Notes: a model not told the origin generated them from the letters alone. A stretch of 64,000 nt of DNA from Williamsoniiplasma luminosum (GCF_002803985.1 NZ_CP024963.1:496001-560000); one strand, 5' to 3'. Shown: positions 18,953-31,101, numbered from the stretch's first letter. A program made the numbers and translations.

Positions 18953-20086
18953 ATGAGTAAATTAAAAGAGTTAATTCAAGAATTATGTCCTGATGGTGTT
19001 GAATATAAAAAACTAGATGAAATAGCTATTTTAAAAAAAGGTAAACAACTTAATCAAACCTTATTGACTAAAAAGGGTTTGTATAAAGCCTATAATGGTG
19101 GAAAAAGTCATTCAGGTTTTACTGATGAATATAATGTATCGGAAAACACTATAATTATTAGTCAAGGTGGTGAATCTGCAGGATATGTCCAATTTATTAA
19201 AGAAAAATTTTGAGCTAACGCACATTGCTTTTATATTGAACCAAATGTTCAAATAATTAATAATAAATTTTTATATTATTTTTTAAAGATGAATGAAATT
19301 TACTTTATGAAATCCAAACAATCAGCTGGTATTCCTGGTCTCAAAAGCAGCGTTGTGAAAAATATATGTATACCTGTTCCGCCTTTAGAAGTTCAAAATG
19401 AAATAGTTAGTATACTTGATAAATTTACAGAACTAACAACAGAACTAACAACAGAACTAACAAAAAGAAAAATACAACAAAAATATTACACAAACAGTTT
19501 AATTGATCAAAATTTAAGAACAAAAAAAATTGAATTGGCATTACCAGAAGTTTTTGAATACAAGAGAGGAAAAAGACTTACTAAAAATCATAGAATTTAT
19601 GGTTTTATACCTTTTGTTACTGCAGGTTTTCAAAATGAAGGAATAGCTGAATTTATAGGTAATGATTTAGAAATTTTTGAAAACTCTATAACTATTGACA
19701 TGTTTGGGAATGTATTTTGAAGAAATTATAAATTTAGTTGTGATGATAATGTGATTGTTTTGCATTCTGAATTTTTATCAGAAGAAACAGCATACTTTTT
19801 TATAGAAGTCATTAAAAAAAGTATGAAAAATTTTAATTATTCTAAACAATATAGATTACAAGATTTGTATTCTCAAAAAATAAAATTGAATAATGAATGA
19901 CAAGATAAAAATTTTGAATTATTAAAAAATACATCAGAAAAGATAAAGAAATTTATTCAAATTATTAACGAATTTGAAAATGGTATTCCTTATGAAATTT
20001 GTTACCGTAAAAAACAATATAATTATTATTTAAATTTAATATTTTCTAAAATTTTAAATAATGGACAGGAAAAAAATGGCAATTAA
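18953..20086 (+). CDS. hsdS: Type I restriction specificity subunit S
   Basis: A 377-aa protein with two target-recognition domains (residues ~15-150 and ~195-330). These are joined by a central conserved helical region, PPLEVQNEIVSILDKFTEL, and followed by a second helical region. The linker carries TEL-T repeats encoded by three perfect 12-bp units at 19427-19462, as in EcoR124-type enzymes where the repeat number sets the spacing of the bipartite DNA target. The N-terminal KLKELIQELCPDGVEYKKL is typical of Firmicute/mollicute HsdS. The gene overlaps the SIR2 gene by 11 nt. Confidence 0.92.
19427..19462 (+). repeat. Three 12-bp tandem repeats in hsdS linker
   Basis: Three identical copies of ACAGAACTAACA in frame encode T-E-L-T units between the two target-recognition domains. 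Slipped-strand gain or loss of a unit would change linker length by four residues without breaking the frame. Confidence 0.9.
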
Positions 20087-21083
20087 AGAAAAATTAAAAA
20101 ATGATCAAAATAATTTAATAAGTAAGCTTTTGAAATTATTAAGCTCAAGAAGTATCCATTTTATATTGGGTGCTGGATTTAATAATAATTTCTTACCTTT
20201 GGCAAAAGATTTATTAAATACAATTGCAAAAATAAAAGACACTTTAAATTTAAAAGATGACAAAAAAATCGATAACATAGAAGAATGAATCAATGAACAA
20301 ATTCAAGTGCATCCAAATAAGAGAACGGATATAGAAACAGCTTTTTTAGAAGGTTTAAAAGAAGATTTGACATTAGACAATAATGAAACTTATAAAGATA
20401 TACTGAAACAAATAAAACAAATAGATAATGAAAAAGATAAAGAAGAAAAAACAAAACAGTTAGAAGAAATAAATTTATTTTTAAAACAATTTAAAAAAAT
20501 AGTTTTAAAGAGTTCTAATGGTAACGGCAATAATTCTTATATTAAAAAAGTGTTTTTTTGAACCTTAAATTATGACAATTTATTACAAAAACTTTTAGTA
20601 AATAATAAAATGCCACACTTTGTTATTGACCATGAAAATTGAAATTCAAATATAATTGATTTTTCTTTTCGAAACGATCAAACAAAAATTATATTGCCAT
20701 CTTACTTTATTTATAAAATTCACGGAAATAAGAACAAACCGATAATTCCTGCGAATACTAAATTTGCAAATATTTTAGAGGATCAACAAGTTTTTGAAGC
20801 TTATATTAAAATGAAAACACTCTTAATGGATACACATGGTAAAAATTTAGTTTTTATAATAGGATATTCAGGTAATGATCTGCATATTGAACAAATAATT
20901 GGTGAAACAATAAGTAACAATAATCAAGTTATTTATGTTAATTACGATGAAAAAGAACAAGGAGATTTTAATAGTGTTGAAGAAAATAACGTTTTAACTA
21001 TAAAAACATCTCAACCTTTAAACTTTTTAACAGAATTATTTGGTTTAATTTTAGAAAAACTAGGAGACGAAAATGGAAAATAA
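20076..21083 (+). CDS. SIR2-like NADase domain protein (defence)
   Basis: A 335-aa protein with SIR2-fold NAD-binding motifs: HFILGAGFN (GAG at residues 32-34), TLNYDN (163-168), KIHGNKN with the catalytic-type His 216, and IIGYSGND (262-268). The middle is a Lys/Glu-rich helical insert (~75-150). SIR2 domains of this type deplete NAD in phage-infected cells, and SIR2 plus HerA is a described two-gene anti-phage pair. The ATG at 20076 has AGGA at a proper distance; an upstream in-frame ATG at 20061 is less well placed. It overlaps hsdS and the ATPase gene by 11 nt each, so it belongs to the type I restriction operon. Confidence 0.85.
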
Positions 21084-22890
21084 AAATCCTATAGGATATG
21101 TACATAAAATTGATATTTTAAAAAATACAGTAGCAATATACTGTTATGAAAATATTAGTGAACCAGTACACAATAGCATTAATTATTTTAACCCTCATCC
21201 AAATGTTATGGTGAAAATTTATAGTGGTTTTGATTCTATAATACTAAAGATAATTAGTTCGGAAATTGTAAGAGATAAAGATGGCAACATTAAGTATAAA
21301 CAACTGATATGTAACATCTTAGGTTATATTTCTGCTTATAAACAACAATTTTCTGCTAGTATTTTTAATTCACCAATTTTATTAAATTCTGAGGTTCTTG
21401 AATTAACCAAAAATGATTTAGAAAAAATAAAATACAATCAACATATTGATGGGAAAAAATATACTATTGGTAAAGATCTTGAAAATCAATATTTTGACGT
21501 TACTACAAGTTATGACAGTTTTTTTACATCTCATATTGGTATTTTTGGTAATACGGGATCGGGTAAATCTGTCACACTTGCTAAAATATATAGAGATTTT
21601 ATAAAAGAAACCAAAAACATGAAAATGCAAAATAAATTATTTTTATTCGATTATAATAATGAATACAATAAAAATAATGCAATTGTTGCATTTGATGAAG
21701 GTTATTCGAAAAAAATCTATTTAAATAAAAATGAACAAAATATCAAAATAGACATTAAACTTTCTGATCTCGATGAAGATATATGAATAAACGTTTTTAA
21801 TGCAACAAAGAAAACACAAGCACCAATAATAAAAAGAGCTTGAAAAAAATTTATTTCAACAACACAAAAAACAGAATTTGAAAATTCAAAAGCTTTTAAG
21901 GACGCAATTGAACAGATACTTTTTAACATAATCAAAAATAATAATTTTGAATCTCTTATTAAGTTGACTGATTTGTTTTATAGTTTAAATGATTCAAATG
22001 AATATAAAAAGTTTTTAGAAAAATTAACTAAAATCAAAATTAATAAAGCTCAAGGAGGAAGCGGATCAACTACTTTTAGCGGTATTAGATTAGATGATAA
22101 AAAGAGCGAAGAACTAAAACAAGATATTAAAAATGATATATGTAATGATTTAGAAGAACAAAACCAAAATATAAAAAATTTAAATATATTTATATTTTAT
22201 ATTCTATATTACATTATTGAATATGATGTTAATTCTGATTGAGTAATGCCAATTTATTATAGAGCAAATACATTTATTAAAGAATTTAATGAAGTTTTTA
22301 ATTTGGTATACGATGATAGGAATCCAAAAGAAATGAACGACTTCTTTAATATAAATGGACTATCGATTTTTTCGTTGCAACAATATAAATATAAAATTAA
22401 AAATATGATCATAATTTTTTCATTGAGTTTAATTCATAAAAAAATTACAAATAGGGAAAATAAACAAGAAGAATACATATGTTTAATAATTGATGAGGCA
22501 CACAATTTATTCAAAAACATTGATGAAGAAGATTCGAATATTGCTGATATTATTGAAACGATTATTAGAGAAGGCAGAAAATTTGGATTATTTATTACGC
22601 TTTCATCACAAAGATTACACGATATTCCACAAAGTGTCTTATCTCAAATGCATAATTTTATGATTCATAAAATTATTAGCGAACCGGATTTGAGGGCAAT
22701 GAAAATTGCGAATTCATATGTTGATGAACAAAAATTGAATTTAATTCCTTTATTAACTCCTGGTCAATGTTTAGTATCTGGACGTTCGTTTTCTGAAGCT
22801 AGATTTGTTGAAATAGACATTAAAGAAATGGAAAATAACAAACCCGATAGTGACAATATGAATTTATACAAGGACAATAAAGATGAATAA
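21073..22890 (+). CDS. HerA-family ATPase (SIR2 partner)
   Basis: A 605-aa P-loop ATPase. After an N-terminal HAS-barrel-like beta domain (residues 1-~140) comes Walker A GNTGSGKS (159-166). A long variable middle follows, then Walker B CLIIDEAHN (DEAH 474-477), an IIREGRKFGLFITLSSQR segment (sensor/arginine-finger region of HerA/FtsK proteins), and a C-terminal region with LTPGQCLVSGRSF. HerA proteins form hexameric DNA translocases and here probably assemble with the SIR2 protein into one complex. Start and stop overlap the neighbouring genes (11 and 8 nt). Many UGA-Trp codons; no frameshift seen. Confidence 0.85.
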
Positions 22891-25885
22891 AGATATAAAA
22901 ATAATAATGGAAACAACATTTAATACAGTTGTTAATGAATATGTCTCTAAAAAGCAAAACTATAATTATTATGAAAGTGAAGCTCAACTTGAAGATACTT
23001 TTATTAAAGATTTAATTAATCAAGGTTACCAATACCTTGCTTTAAATACTGATCAAGATTTAATTTTAAATTTAAGAAAACAACTTGAAAAATTAAACAA
23101 TATTGAATTCACGGAGAAAGAATGAAAAGATTTTTATAATAATGTTATTGCAAATAAAGCTGAAGGGTTAATTGAAAAGACACGCAAAATTCAAGAGGAT
23201 TACAAACAATACATCAAACGTGAAAGTGATGGTTCGCCTAAAAATATTTATTTAATTGATAAAACTAATGTTCATAATAATACAGTTCAAGTAATTAATC
23301 AATTTGAAGAAAATGAAGGAAATTATAAAGGTCGATACGATGTTACGATTTTGGTTAATGGACTTCCGATGGTGCATATTGAATTAAAAAGACGTGGTGT
23401 TAACATCAGAGAAGCCTTTAATCAAATTCAAAGATACGCAAGAGATAATTTTTGAGCAGGGAGTGGTCTTTTTGAATATGTTCAACTGTTTGTAATTTCT
23501 AATGGAACTAATACTAAATACTATTCAAATACAACAAGAAAAGAACAAGTTGAAAAAACACTTAACCACAAGCAATTACAAAGTAAAGCATTTGAATTTA
23601 CATCTAATTGAACTGATGAAAAAAACAATTTGATCACAGATTTAAAAGATTTTACTTCAACTTTTTTTAATAAACGCACTTTGTTAAATATTTTAACAAG
23701 ATATTGTGTTTTTACAGTTGATGAAAATTTATTAGTCATGAGACCATATCAAATTACTGCGACTGAAAAAATTATTAATAAAATCACAATAAGTTCCCAC
23801 TATAAAAAAGAAGGAACTAAAGATGCTGGTGGATATATTTGGCATACAACCGGATCTGGTAAAACTTTAACTAGTTTTAAAACAGCTAAACTAGCAACTG
23901 AATTAGATTTTGTTGATAAAGTTTTATTTGTTGTTGACCGTAAAGACTTAGATTATCAAACAATCAAAGAATATGACAAATTTGAAAAAGGATCTGCTAA
24001 TGGAAATAAATCAACAGAAGAGTTAAAGAAAAACTTAGAAGATCCATTGAAAAAAATTGTGATCACAACAATTCAAAAATTAAGCAACTTTGTTAAGAAA
24101 TATAAAAAACATGATATTTATAACAAACATTTAGTATTGATATTTGATGAATGTCATCGATCACAATTCGGGGATATGAATAAAGCAATTACCAAAAGTT
24201 TTAAAAAATATCACTTATTTGGTTTTACAGGAACTCCAATTTTTGCAGAAAATACAAATGATAATGTTGGTTTTCAAACAACAGAAGCAACTTTTGGTGA
24301 AAAATTACATGCCTACACAATTGTTAATGCAATAAATGATGGAAATGTTTTACCTTGAAGAGTGGAATACCTTACAACATTTCATGAAAAAGATGAAATT
24401 GTTAATAAGAAAGTCAAAGCAATTGATAAACAATCAGCCTTAAATAATGTTAAAAGAATTCGAGAAATTGTTAAATATATCATTGACCGTTTTGATACTA
24501 AAACACTTTTAACACCGCCTGCTTCAATTAAAAACCCAAATCCTAATTTAACAAAGAAAAAATACAATTCTATTTTAGCCGTTTCTAGTATTGAAGCAGC
24601 AAAAGCATATTATTTAGAATTCAAGAAAACAATTTCAGAAGAAAACTTAAATTTAAAAGTTGCAACAATTTTTAGTTTTAATCCGAACGAAGATATGAAT
24701 GAGATAGACGAAGATTTTGATGTTTCAAATTTAGATTCAAGTTCAAAAGACTTTTTAGCTTCAGCTATCAACGATTACAATGAAGTGTTTAAAACTAATT
24801 TTAGTGTAAATGGAGATAGTTTTCAAAACTATTATAAAGATCTGTCTGAAAAAACCAAACAAACTCAAATTGATATTTTAATTGTTGTTAATATGTTTTT
24901 AACTGGTTTTGATGCGCCTAATTTAAATACATTATGAGTTGATAAAGAATTAAAATATCACAATCTAATTCAAGCTTTTTCAAGAACTAATAGAATTTTG
25001 AATAATGTTAAAAAATTTGGAAATATTATTTGTTTTAGAAACATAGAACAAAAAGCAAAAGAAGCCATTGCATTATTTGGTGATGAAAATGCCAACTCAA
25101 TTGTTTTAATTAAAACTTATGAAGAATATTACAATGGATATATTGACAAAAAAGGTGAAAAAAATCCTGGATATAAAAAGTTAATTGAACAGTTGTTGGA
25201 ACAATTCCCTTTAAATGAGCAAATTATTGGAGAATTACAAAAAAATAATTTTGTTGGTTTGTATGGAAAAATATTGCAATATAGTCGATGATTAAAACCA
25301 TTTGATGAGTTTGAAAATAACCAAATTTTAACTCCAAGACAAATTCAAGATTATCAAAGTTTATATTTAGATTTTTATGAGGAAAAAAGAGGAAAATCTT
25401 CTGATGTTGAAAATATTAATGATGACTTAGTTTTTGAAATCGAATTGGTAAGACAAGTTGATATTAATGTAGATTATATCCTTCAATTAATCAAAGCGAA
25501 TTGAAGAAAAAATTCAAATTTAGATCCAGACATTATTTCTAAATTAGATTCAAGTCCAGATTTAAGAAATAAAAAAGATTTAATTTTAGAGTTTGTAAAA
25601 CATTATGATGGACAAGATGACATTGAAGGAGAATTTTCTATTTTTATTAAAGAGTCAAGATTCAATGATTTAAAAACCATTATTGATAATAATAATTTAA
25701 ATGAAAAAGCAACACTTAAATTCATAGAACTTTGTTTCGATTTCGGTTATTTAAAAACAATCGGAGAAGAAATTGATAAAATTTTACCCCCAATTTCCAG
25801 ATTTGATACAAATAACATCAGACCAAAAATTAAAGAAAAAGTAACCAATTTACTTCAAGATTTTTTTGAAAAATATTATTTTTAA
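22883..25885 (+). CDS. hsdR: Type I restriction endonuclease subunit R
   Basis: A 1000-aa motor/nuclease subunit. The N-terminal PD-(D/E)xK nuclease shows D153 in GRYDVTILVNG and E167-x-K169 in HIELKRRG. The SF2 translocase has Walker A HTTGSGKT (323-328), DECHRSQFGDM (422-432) and LFGFTGTPI; a C-terminal helical region binds the MS complex. Length and domain order are those of full HsdR. It begins 8 nt inside the HerA gene, so it is translated last in the operon hsdM-hsdS-SIR2-HerA-hsdR. It cuts DNA that lacks HsdM methylation. Confidence 0.95.
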
Positions 25886-25962
25886 TGTGAAGAAAAACAT
25901 GAACATATATAAATTTTGCGTTTACGATTTTTGTGTAATTCATTTTTACTCATTATTGTATG

Positions 25963-25976
25963 AAAACCATGGTTTT
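25963..25976. repeat. 14-bp perfect palindrome after hsdR
   Basis: AAAACCATGGTTTT lies in the 160-bp gap between hsdR and the next gene. It may be a weak terminator or a binding site. No T run follows. Confidence 0.4.
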
Positions 25977-26047
25977 ACATTTATGGCATACAAATATTAT
26001 TTTCAAATACAATATTTCATTTAAAATCAAATAATAGGAGAAAACCA

Positions 26048-26662
26048 ATGTTCAATGAATTAGTCCAAACTTTTAATAAAACTAGAAAAAAAGAATTTTT
26101 GAAAACCAATTTTCAAAATATCGTGATCAAATGGAAATTTACGGATTTTCCAATCATTTTAAATAAAACTGAATTTATCGCAATTTTAGAAAATGGTTCA
26201 GGTTATAAATTTTCGGTTTTAACCAAAGAAGATATTTTTAATAAAATTTATGCTTTTCAAAATTTATTTAATGAAGTTAATGAAGCAACAATCAGATATC
26301 TATCAGAATTAGACAATGATGGGCATAAAATTAATGGTTATAACGAATTTTTAAAAGATGCTTATGCATTATTAAAAACATATATAAGTGAAACTTTAAT
26401 TCCTTGAATTTTTGAAGTCGCTTTAGACATTAAACATCAAGAAATAGGAATTGAGTATGATCCTAATTTATTTTTTGATTTTAAAAATGAATTATTAAGT
26501 TTAGAATTCCAAAAAAGACTCAGAAAAATTCTTAAAATTTTAATTTTAAGAAATCCTGGTGATCAAACATTTACTTTATTAGACCAAACTTATGAACAAG
26601 ATATCATTAGTAAAATGTATAAACTTAAAACAATGAAGCAAAATTCGAAAATAAACCTTTAA
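26048..26662 (+). CDS. Hypothetical protein
   Basis: A 204-aa soluble protein that I do not recognise. It starts after AGGAGAAAACC with ATG 26048, contains one UGA-Trp and ends inside the stem of a strong terminator. The sequence is rich in Phe, Asn, Lys and Ile, with predicted alternating strand and helix (VIKWKFTDFPIILNKTEF; KNELLSLEFQKRLRKILKIL) and no signal peptide or membrane segment. It sits between the restriction operon and pheS with its own ribosome site and terminator, so it may be either the last defence gene or a core gene of unknown role. Confidence 0.7.
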
Positions 26663-26702
26663 AATTAGAAATAGATTTATTTATTTTTAAGGTTTATTTT
26701 TT
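26650..26702 (+). terminator. Rho-independent terminator
   Basis: AATAAACCTT and AAGGTTTATT pair across a ~29-base AT-rich loop and are followed by T6. The stem includes the stop codon region of the hypothetical gene. Confidence 0.65.
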
Positions 26703-26744
26703 AATCCTTAAAAAATCGATAAAATTTAAACCAATGGAGGCCAC

Positions 26745-27797
26745 ATGTTAGAACAAATTAAACAAATCAAACACAATTTTGAACAACAATTTAAAGAAGT
26801 TAAAACGTTATCAGAAATTCAAGTTTTGAAAAAAGAATATTTAGGTAAGGATTCACCTTTAATTACCATTTTAAAATCAATGCGTGATGCTGATGAGCAA
26901 ACTAAACAAGAAATTGGTAAACAAGCCAATCTTTTACTTGTTGAGATTGCAAATCAATTAAATGAATTGGGCGAAACTTTAAACAATGAGATTTTAAATG
27001 AACAATTAAAAGGGGAAAGAATTGATGTTTCTTTACCCGGAATGAATTTAAAGTTCGGAAGTAAACATCCATTAAATCTTGTAATTGATGAAATTAGTCA
27101 AATCTTTACGGAAATTGGTTTTGAAATGGTTGATGGAACAGAAGTTGAACAAGATGAGTTTAATTTTCAAAAATTAAACTTACCAAAAGATCATCCTGCT
27201 CGTGATATGCAAGATACTTTTTATCTTGATGAAGAATCTGTTTTAAGAACTCACTGTACGAATATGACTTCAAGATTATTAACCAAATTAGCTAACCAAA
27301 GAACTGACAATCAAAACTTAGCCGCCATTTCATATGGGAATGTTTATCGACGAGATGATGATGATGCCACACATTCGCATCAATTTATGCAAATTGATGG
27401 GTTTGCCGTGGGTGAAAAAATCTCTTTTGCGAATTTAAAATGAGTTTTAAGACATATGGTTAAACGCCTATTTAATGAAAAGGTTAATATTCGTTTACGA
27501 CCAAGCTTTTTCCCATTTACTGAACCAAGTGTCGAAGTTGATATTTCATGTTTTAAATGTGCTGGGGTTGGTTGTGGGTTGTGTAAAAGCTCTGGATGAA
27601 TTGAAATTCTGGGGGCTGGGATGATTAATCAACAAGTCATGGAATTAAATGGGTTAGATCCGAACAAAGTCACAGGATTAGCTTTTGGGATTGGGATTGA
27701 ACGAATTGCAATGCTAAAATTTGGGATTAATAACATTCGATTATTTTATGAAAACAATGTGGAATTTTTAACTCAATTCCCATTTTATGGAAAGTAG
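26745..27797 (+). CDS. pheS: Phenylalanyl-tRNA synthetase alpha chain
   Basis: A 350-aa class II aminoacyl-tRNA synthetase subunit. An N-terminal coiled coil (residues 1-~95, tRNA-binding) is followed by the catalytic core. Motif 2 is [10 protein letters not shown] and [28 protein letters not shown], motif 3 is [16 protein letters not shown], and between them lies [16 protein letters not shown] with the Phe pocket. It forms an alpha2-beta2 enzyme with PheT, whose gene follows after 6 nt. No T-box leader is visible upstream; the gene starts after AATGGAGG. Confidence 0.96.
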
Positions 27798-27803
27798 GTA
27801 AGT

Positions 27804-30182
27804 ATGATTTTAACGAGAAACTGACTCTCTAAATTTTTAAATTTAGAGAGTATTAAAAATGCTGACATTTCTAAAGCCTTAAATGCTTTAGGTTTTGAAG
27901 TTGAAGCTGAAACTAACTTTGCGAATTTAAATACTGAATTAATTATTGGTTATGTTGAACAATCACATAAAATTCCTGACACGCACTTAAGTTTTAACCA
28001 TGTCAACATTGGAACTAACACCCCTTTAGAAATTGTTTGTGGTGGGGCCAATGTTGGACCGGGACAATTTGTTGTGATCGCCCCCGTTGGGTCAACTATT
28101 GCTAACGGTTTAACAATGGGAGAAAGAATCATTAAAGGTTATAAATCACAAGGGATGATTTGTGCTTTAAATGAAATTGGGATTCCCAATTCTGCTTTAA
28201 ATGAAGCTGAACAAGATTTAATTTATGTGATTCATTCAGACCAAGAATTAATGCATTTATTAGGTAAAAATTTTGCTGAAATTGGATATGATGATTATGC
28301 TTGAGAAGTTGATTTAACTTTAAATCGTAGTGATGCTTTAGCAAGTTTACAACTTTTAAAAGAAATTGCTAATTTCTTTAATTTAAAAATTAAAAATCCA
28401 TATAGTAAAGAAGTTAAAACTAATTTATTACCAAATCCAAAAATTCAATTTCAAATTTCTAAAAATCTTGAACAACAAATTAATACTTTAACTTGCCAAC
28501 GTTACCAAATTCACCAAGAGTTTAAGAACTTAAATGTCATCGATGATCTTTGATTAAAAATTAATGGTCATAAAGCAATCGACAATCCAATCGAAAATTT
28601 AGCAACGTTGGCAACCATTCAAACTGGTCAACCAACCATTTTAATTGACCAAGACAAAATCGAAGAGATTTTGAAATTGGATTTTGTGAAACATGAAGAT
28701 AAAGAAGTTTTGGCTTTAATTTCTAATCATGAAATTGTTCAAATTATTGGTTTACCAACTGCAAAACAATTTGCCGTTGATGCATCAACAACTAAAATTT
28801 TAGCGATTCGCTTAAATTTTAAACCAACAATTATGCGTCAACAACAAAAACATTTAAATCTTTCAAATGTTAATTTACAAAGATATATGAAACCTTTGAA
28901 TCCAAATTTGTTTGATCAGTCAGATCAAGTTTTGACCCATCTTTTAGCACAATACAAAATTTTAGCAGCTAAATCTAGTCATCAATTGATTATTAAAGCT
29001 CCCCCAACCAATACCAAATTCATCTTAACCCTTGAAGAAATTAAAAATATTTTAGGCTTTGAATTAAAAGCCCACCAAATTAAAAAACTTTTTAAAACTT
29101 TAGATTTTAAAGTTAAAACCGAAACTAAAAAAATTACTTTTTACACTGATCCAAATCGTGTAGATATTTATGGGGCCAATGATCTTTGTGAAGAAATCGC
29201 CAGATTATATGGTTATGACAAAATCCAAGAAGTTCCATTAGTGATTCAAGCAAATGCGAGTGTTGATAAAACTAAACCAAATCTGGAAGCAAAAATTGGT
29301 CATTATTTAATTGGGGCTGGTTTTAATAACATTAAAACTTATTCATTAATTCCAAGTGATAAAAATGATCAATGAAATCTTTTCAATTTAAAACAACCTG
29401 TTGTTTTAAATTCACCATTATCCCAAGCACATGAGGTTTATCGTATGAATTTAGCAAGTTCAATTGTTGAAACAGCGATTTATAATTCTGTTAATAATAA
29501 CAAACGTTTAAAATTATGAGAAATCGCCGATGTTTATACTCGCAATCTGCGTCAAAGACATTTATCAATGTTAGTAACTGGAGAAATTGTCCAAGAACCG
29601 ATTGTGAAAAATGATTTAGACAATAATTATTTCTATTTAAAAGGGATGGTTGATGCCATTTTAGACTTTTATCGCATTGATCCGTTAAGCATTAGTTTTA
29701 AGGAAACTAAACCTGCCAACAATGTAATTCATCCGTTTATTAATGCTGAAATTACAATTGATCAAAAAACTATTGGTTTCATTTTCAAATTGAATCCAAA
29801 ATTTGAAAATGCGAACAAAATTAAACCAACCTTTGTAGTTGAATTAAACTTAGATTTATTATTTGAATTAGCAAACAAAAACATTTTGTTCGCCCCAATT
29901 GCAAAATTTCAATCATCATCTAGAGATGTTTCACTAATTCTCCCAGATTATGTGATGTATCAAGAATTAACCCAAAATCTTTTAAATGATGTGCAATATG
30001 TCGCTTCTTATAAATTAATGGGTGAATACCAAAATGAAGAAATGAAAACTAATAACGAAAAATCAATTACACTTTCATTTGTTTTTAATCATTTAGACAA
30101 ACAACTAACTGAAGCCGAAATCAATCAAGAATGAAACCAAGTTTTAGCAAACATTGGGAAAATGAAATTAAAGGTAAGATAA
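27804..30182 (+). CDS. pheT: Phenylalanyl-tRNA synthetase beta chain
   Basis: A 792-aa subunit starting MILTRNWLSKFLNLE. An OB-fold tRNA-binding domain (residues ~40-155) contains VCGGANVGPGQFVVIAPVGS. B3/B4 editing domains follow, with EVDLTLNRSDALAS marking the first junction. The B5 domain carries NRVDIYGANDLCEEIARLYGYDKI. The catalytic-like core and a ferredoxin-like anticodon-binding domain come last (FQSSSRDVSLILPD). The length is typical. It is co-transcribed with pheS and 1 nt from the yceD-like gene. Confidence 0.95.
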
Positions 30183-30183
30183 A

Positions 30184-30687
30184 ATGAATCCACAAGATTT
30201 TAAAAACCAACCAAAAAAACATTTGGTTGGTCAAATTGAAAATTTGACCAAGATCAAACTTGATAATCCGTTAATTAAAGAACTAATCAAAATTAGTTAT
30301 GATGTTAAATTAGAATACATTTATGATGTTGATGCGATTGAAGTTGATGGAGTGATTGAATGTGAATTAACAGCCTTTGATGCCAATGACGGACATGAAT
30401 TTTTATATTCTGCAGAAATCGAATGAAACGATGAGTATTCATTCGACCAAAAAGCCAATGATCAAACGAATTTAATTTTGCATAACAACTTTGATTTACA
30501 AGCATATGTGATTGAACAAATAAACCTAAATATTCCTGTTAATTTATCAGAGAAGCATGCTATAATCTATAAGGTTGGTTCAAATTGAGAATTTTTAAGT
30601 GAAAATGATCATATGAAAAACGAAGAAATAAGCAAAGACTTAGATCCGAGATGAGAAAAACTAAACAACTTTAAATCTGACAAATAG
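30184..30687 (+). CDS. YceD/DUF177 family protein
   Basis: A 167-aa protein with the DUF177 pattern: a central DVDAIEVDGVIECELTAFDAN in place of the usual V.G.l.l.l...C.R.L, then NLPVNLSEKHA-like IPVNLSEKHAIIYKV and a C-terminal DLDPRWEKLNNF. YceD genes directly precede rpmF in most bacteria, as here (11 nt), and are linked to 23S rRNA accumulation. The Cys residue that often follows ECxR is shifted. Function assignment rests on the C-terminal motif and synteny. Confidence 0.8.
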
Positions 30688-30698
30688 GAGGTGAGATT

Positions 30699-30878
30699 AT
30701 GGCAGTACCATTTAGAAAAACCAGCAAAGCGGCTAAAAACAAACGTCGCTCACATCTAGCATTAAAACCAAGCACATTAATGTCATGTACAAATTGCGGT
30801 ACAATAATCAAACCTCACCGCGTTTGCCGTGAATGTGGATTTTACAAAGGAAAAGAAGCAGTTAAAACTGAAGCTTAA
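30699..30878 (+). CDS. rpmF: 50S ribosomal protein L32
   Basis: A 59-aa protein beginning MAVPFRKTSKAAKNKRRSH, the conserved L32 N-terminus. It has two CxxC pairs (SCTNCG and CRECG) forming a zinc ribbon, so this is the Zn-binding version. AGGAGGTGAG precedes the ATG. It ends the pheST-yceD-rpmF unit and a terminator follows 40 nt later. Confidence 0.97.
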   Translation: MAVPFRKTSKAAKNKRRSHLALKPSTLMSCTNCGTIIKPHRVCRECGFYKGKEAVKTEA

Positions 30879-30918
30879 TTTCTTAAAAGAAAATAAACAG
30901 CAAAAATAATATAAAAAA

Positions 30919-30947
30919 ATTGCAAACTTAAATTTGCAATTTTTTTA
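30919..30947 (+). terminator. Rho-independent terminator after rpmF
   Basis: ATTGCAAA and TTTGCAAT form an 8-bp stem with a short loop followed by T7. Confidence 0.8.
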
Positions 30948-31101
30948 TGTTTAAATTGCCTTTTTTAGCGTTTTAAAGAGATTTTTACAGCTTTGAGTTC
31001 ATAAAAGAGAAAAAAATGTCCTTATTTAGAGACAAAAAAGGTTCTTACATATTGACTTTTTAAAAAAATATGTAATTTAAAGATAACATTTTTTATTTTC
31101 T

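Noticed and set aside
22883-25885. Apparent breakage of hsdR, HerA, polC and others into fragments
   Set aside because: All breaks are TGA codons in one continuous frame. With UGA read as Trp the genes are intact and full length.
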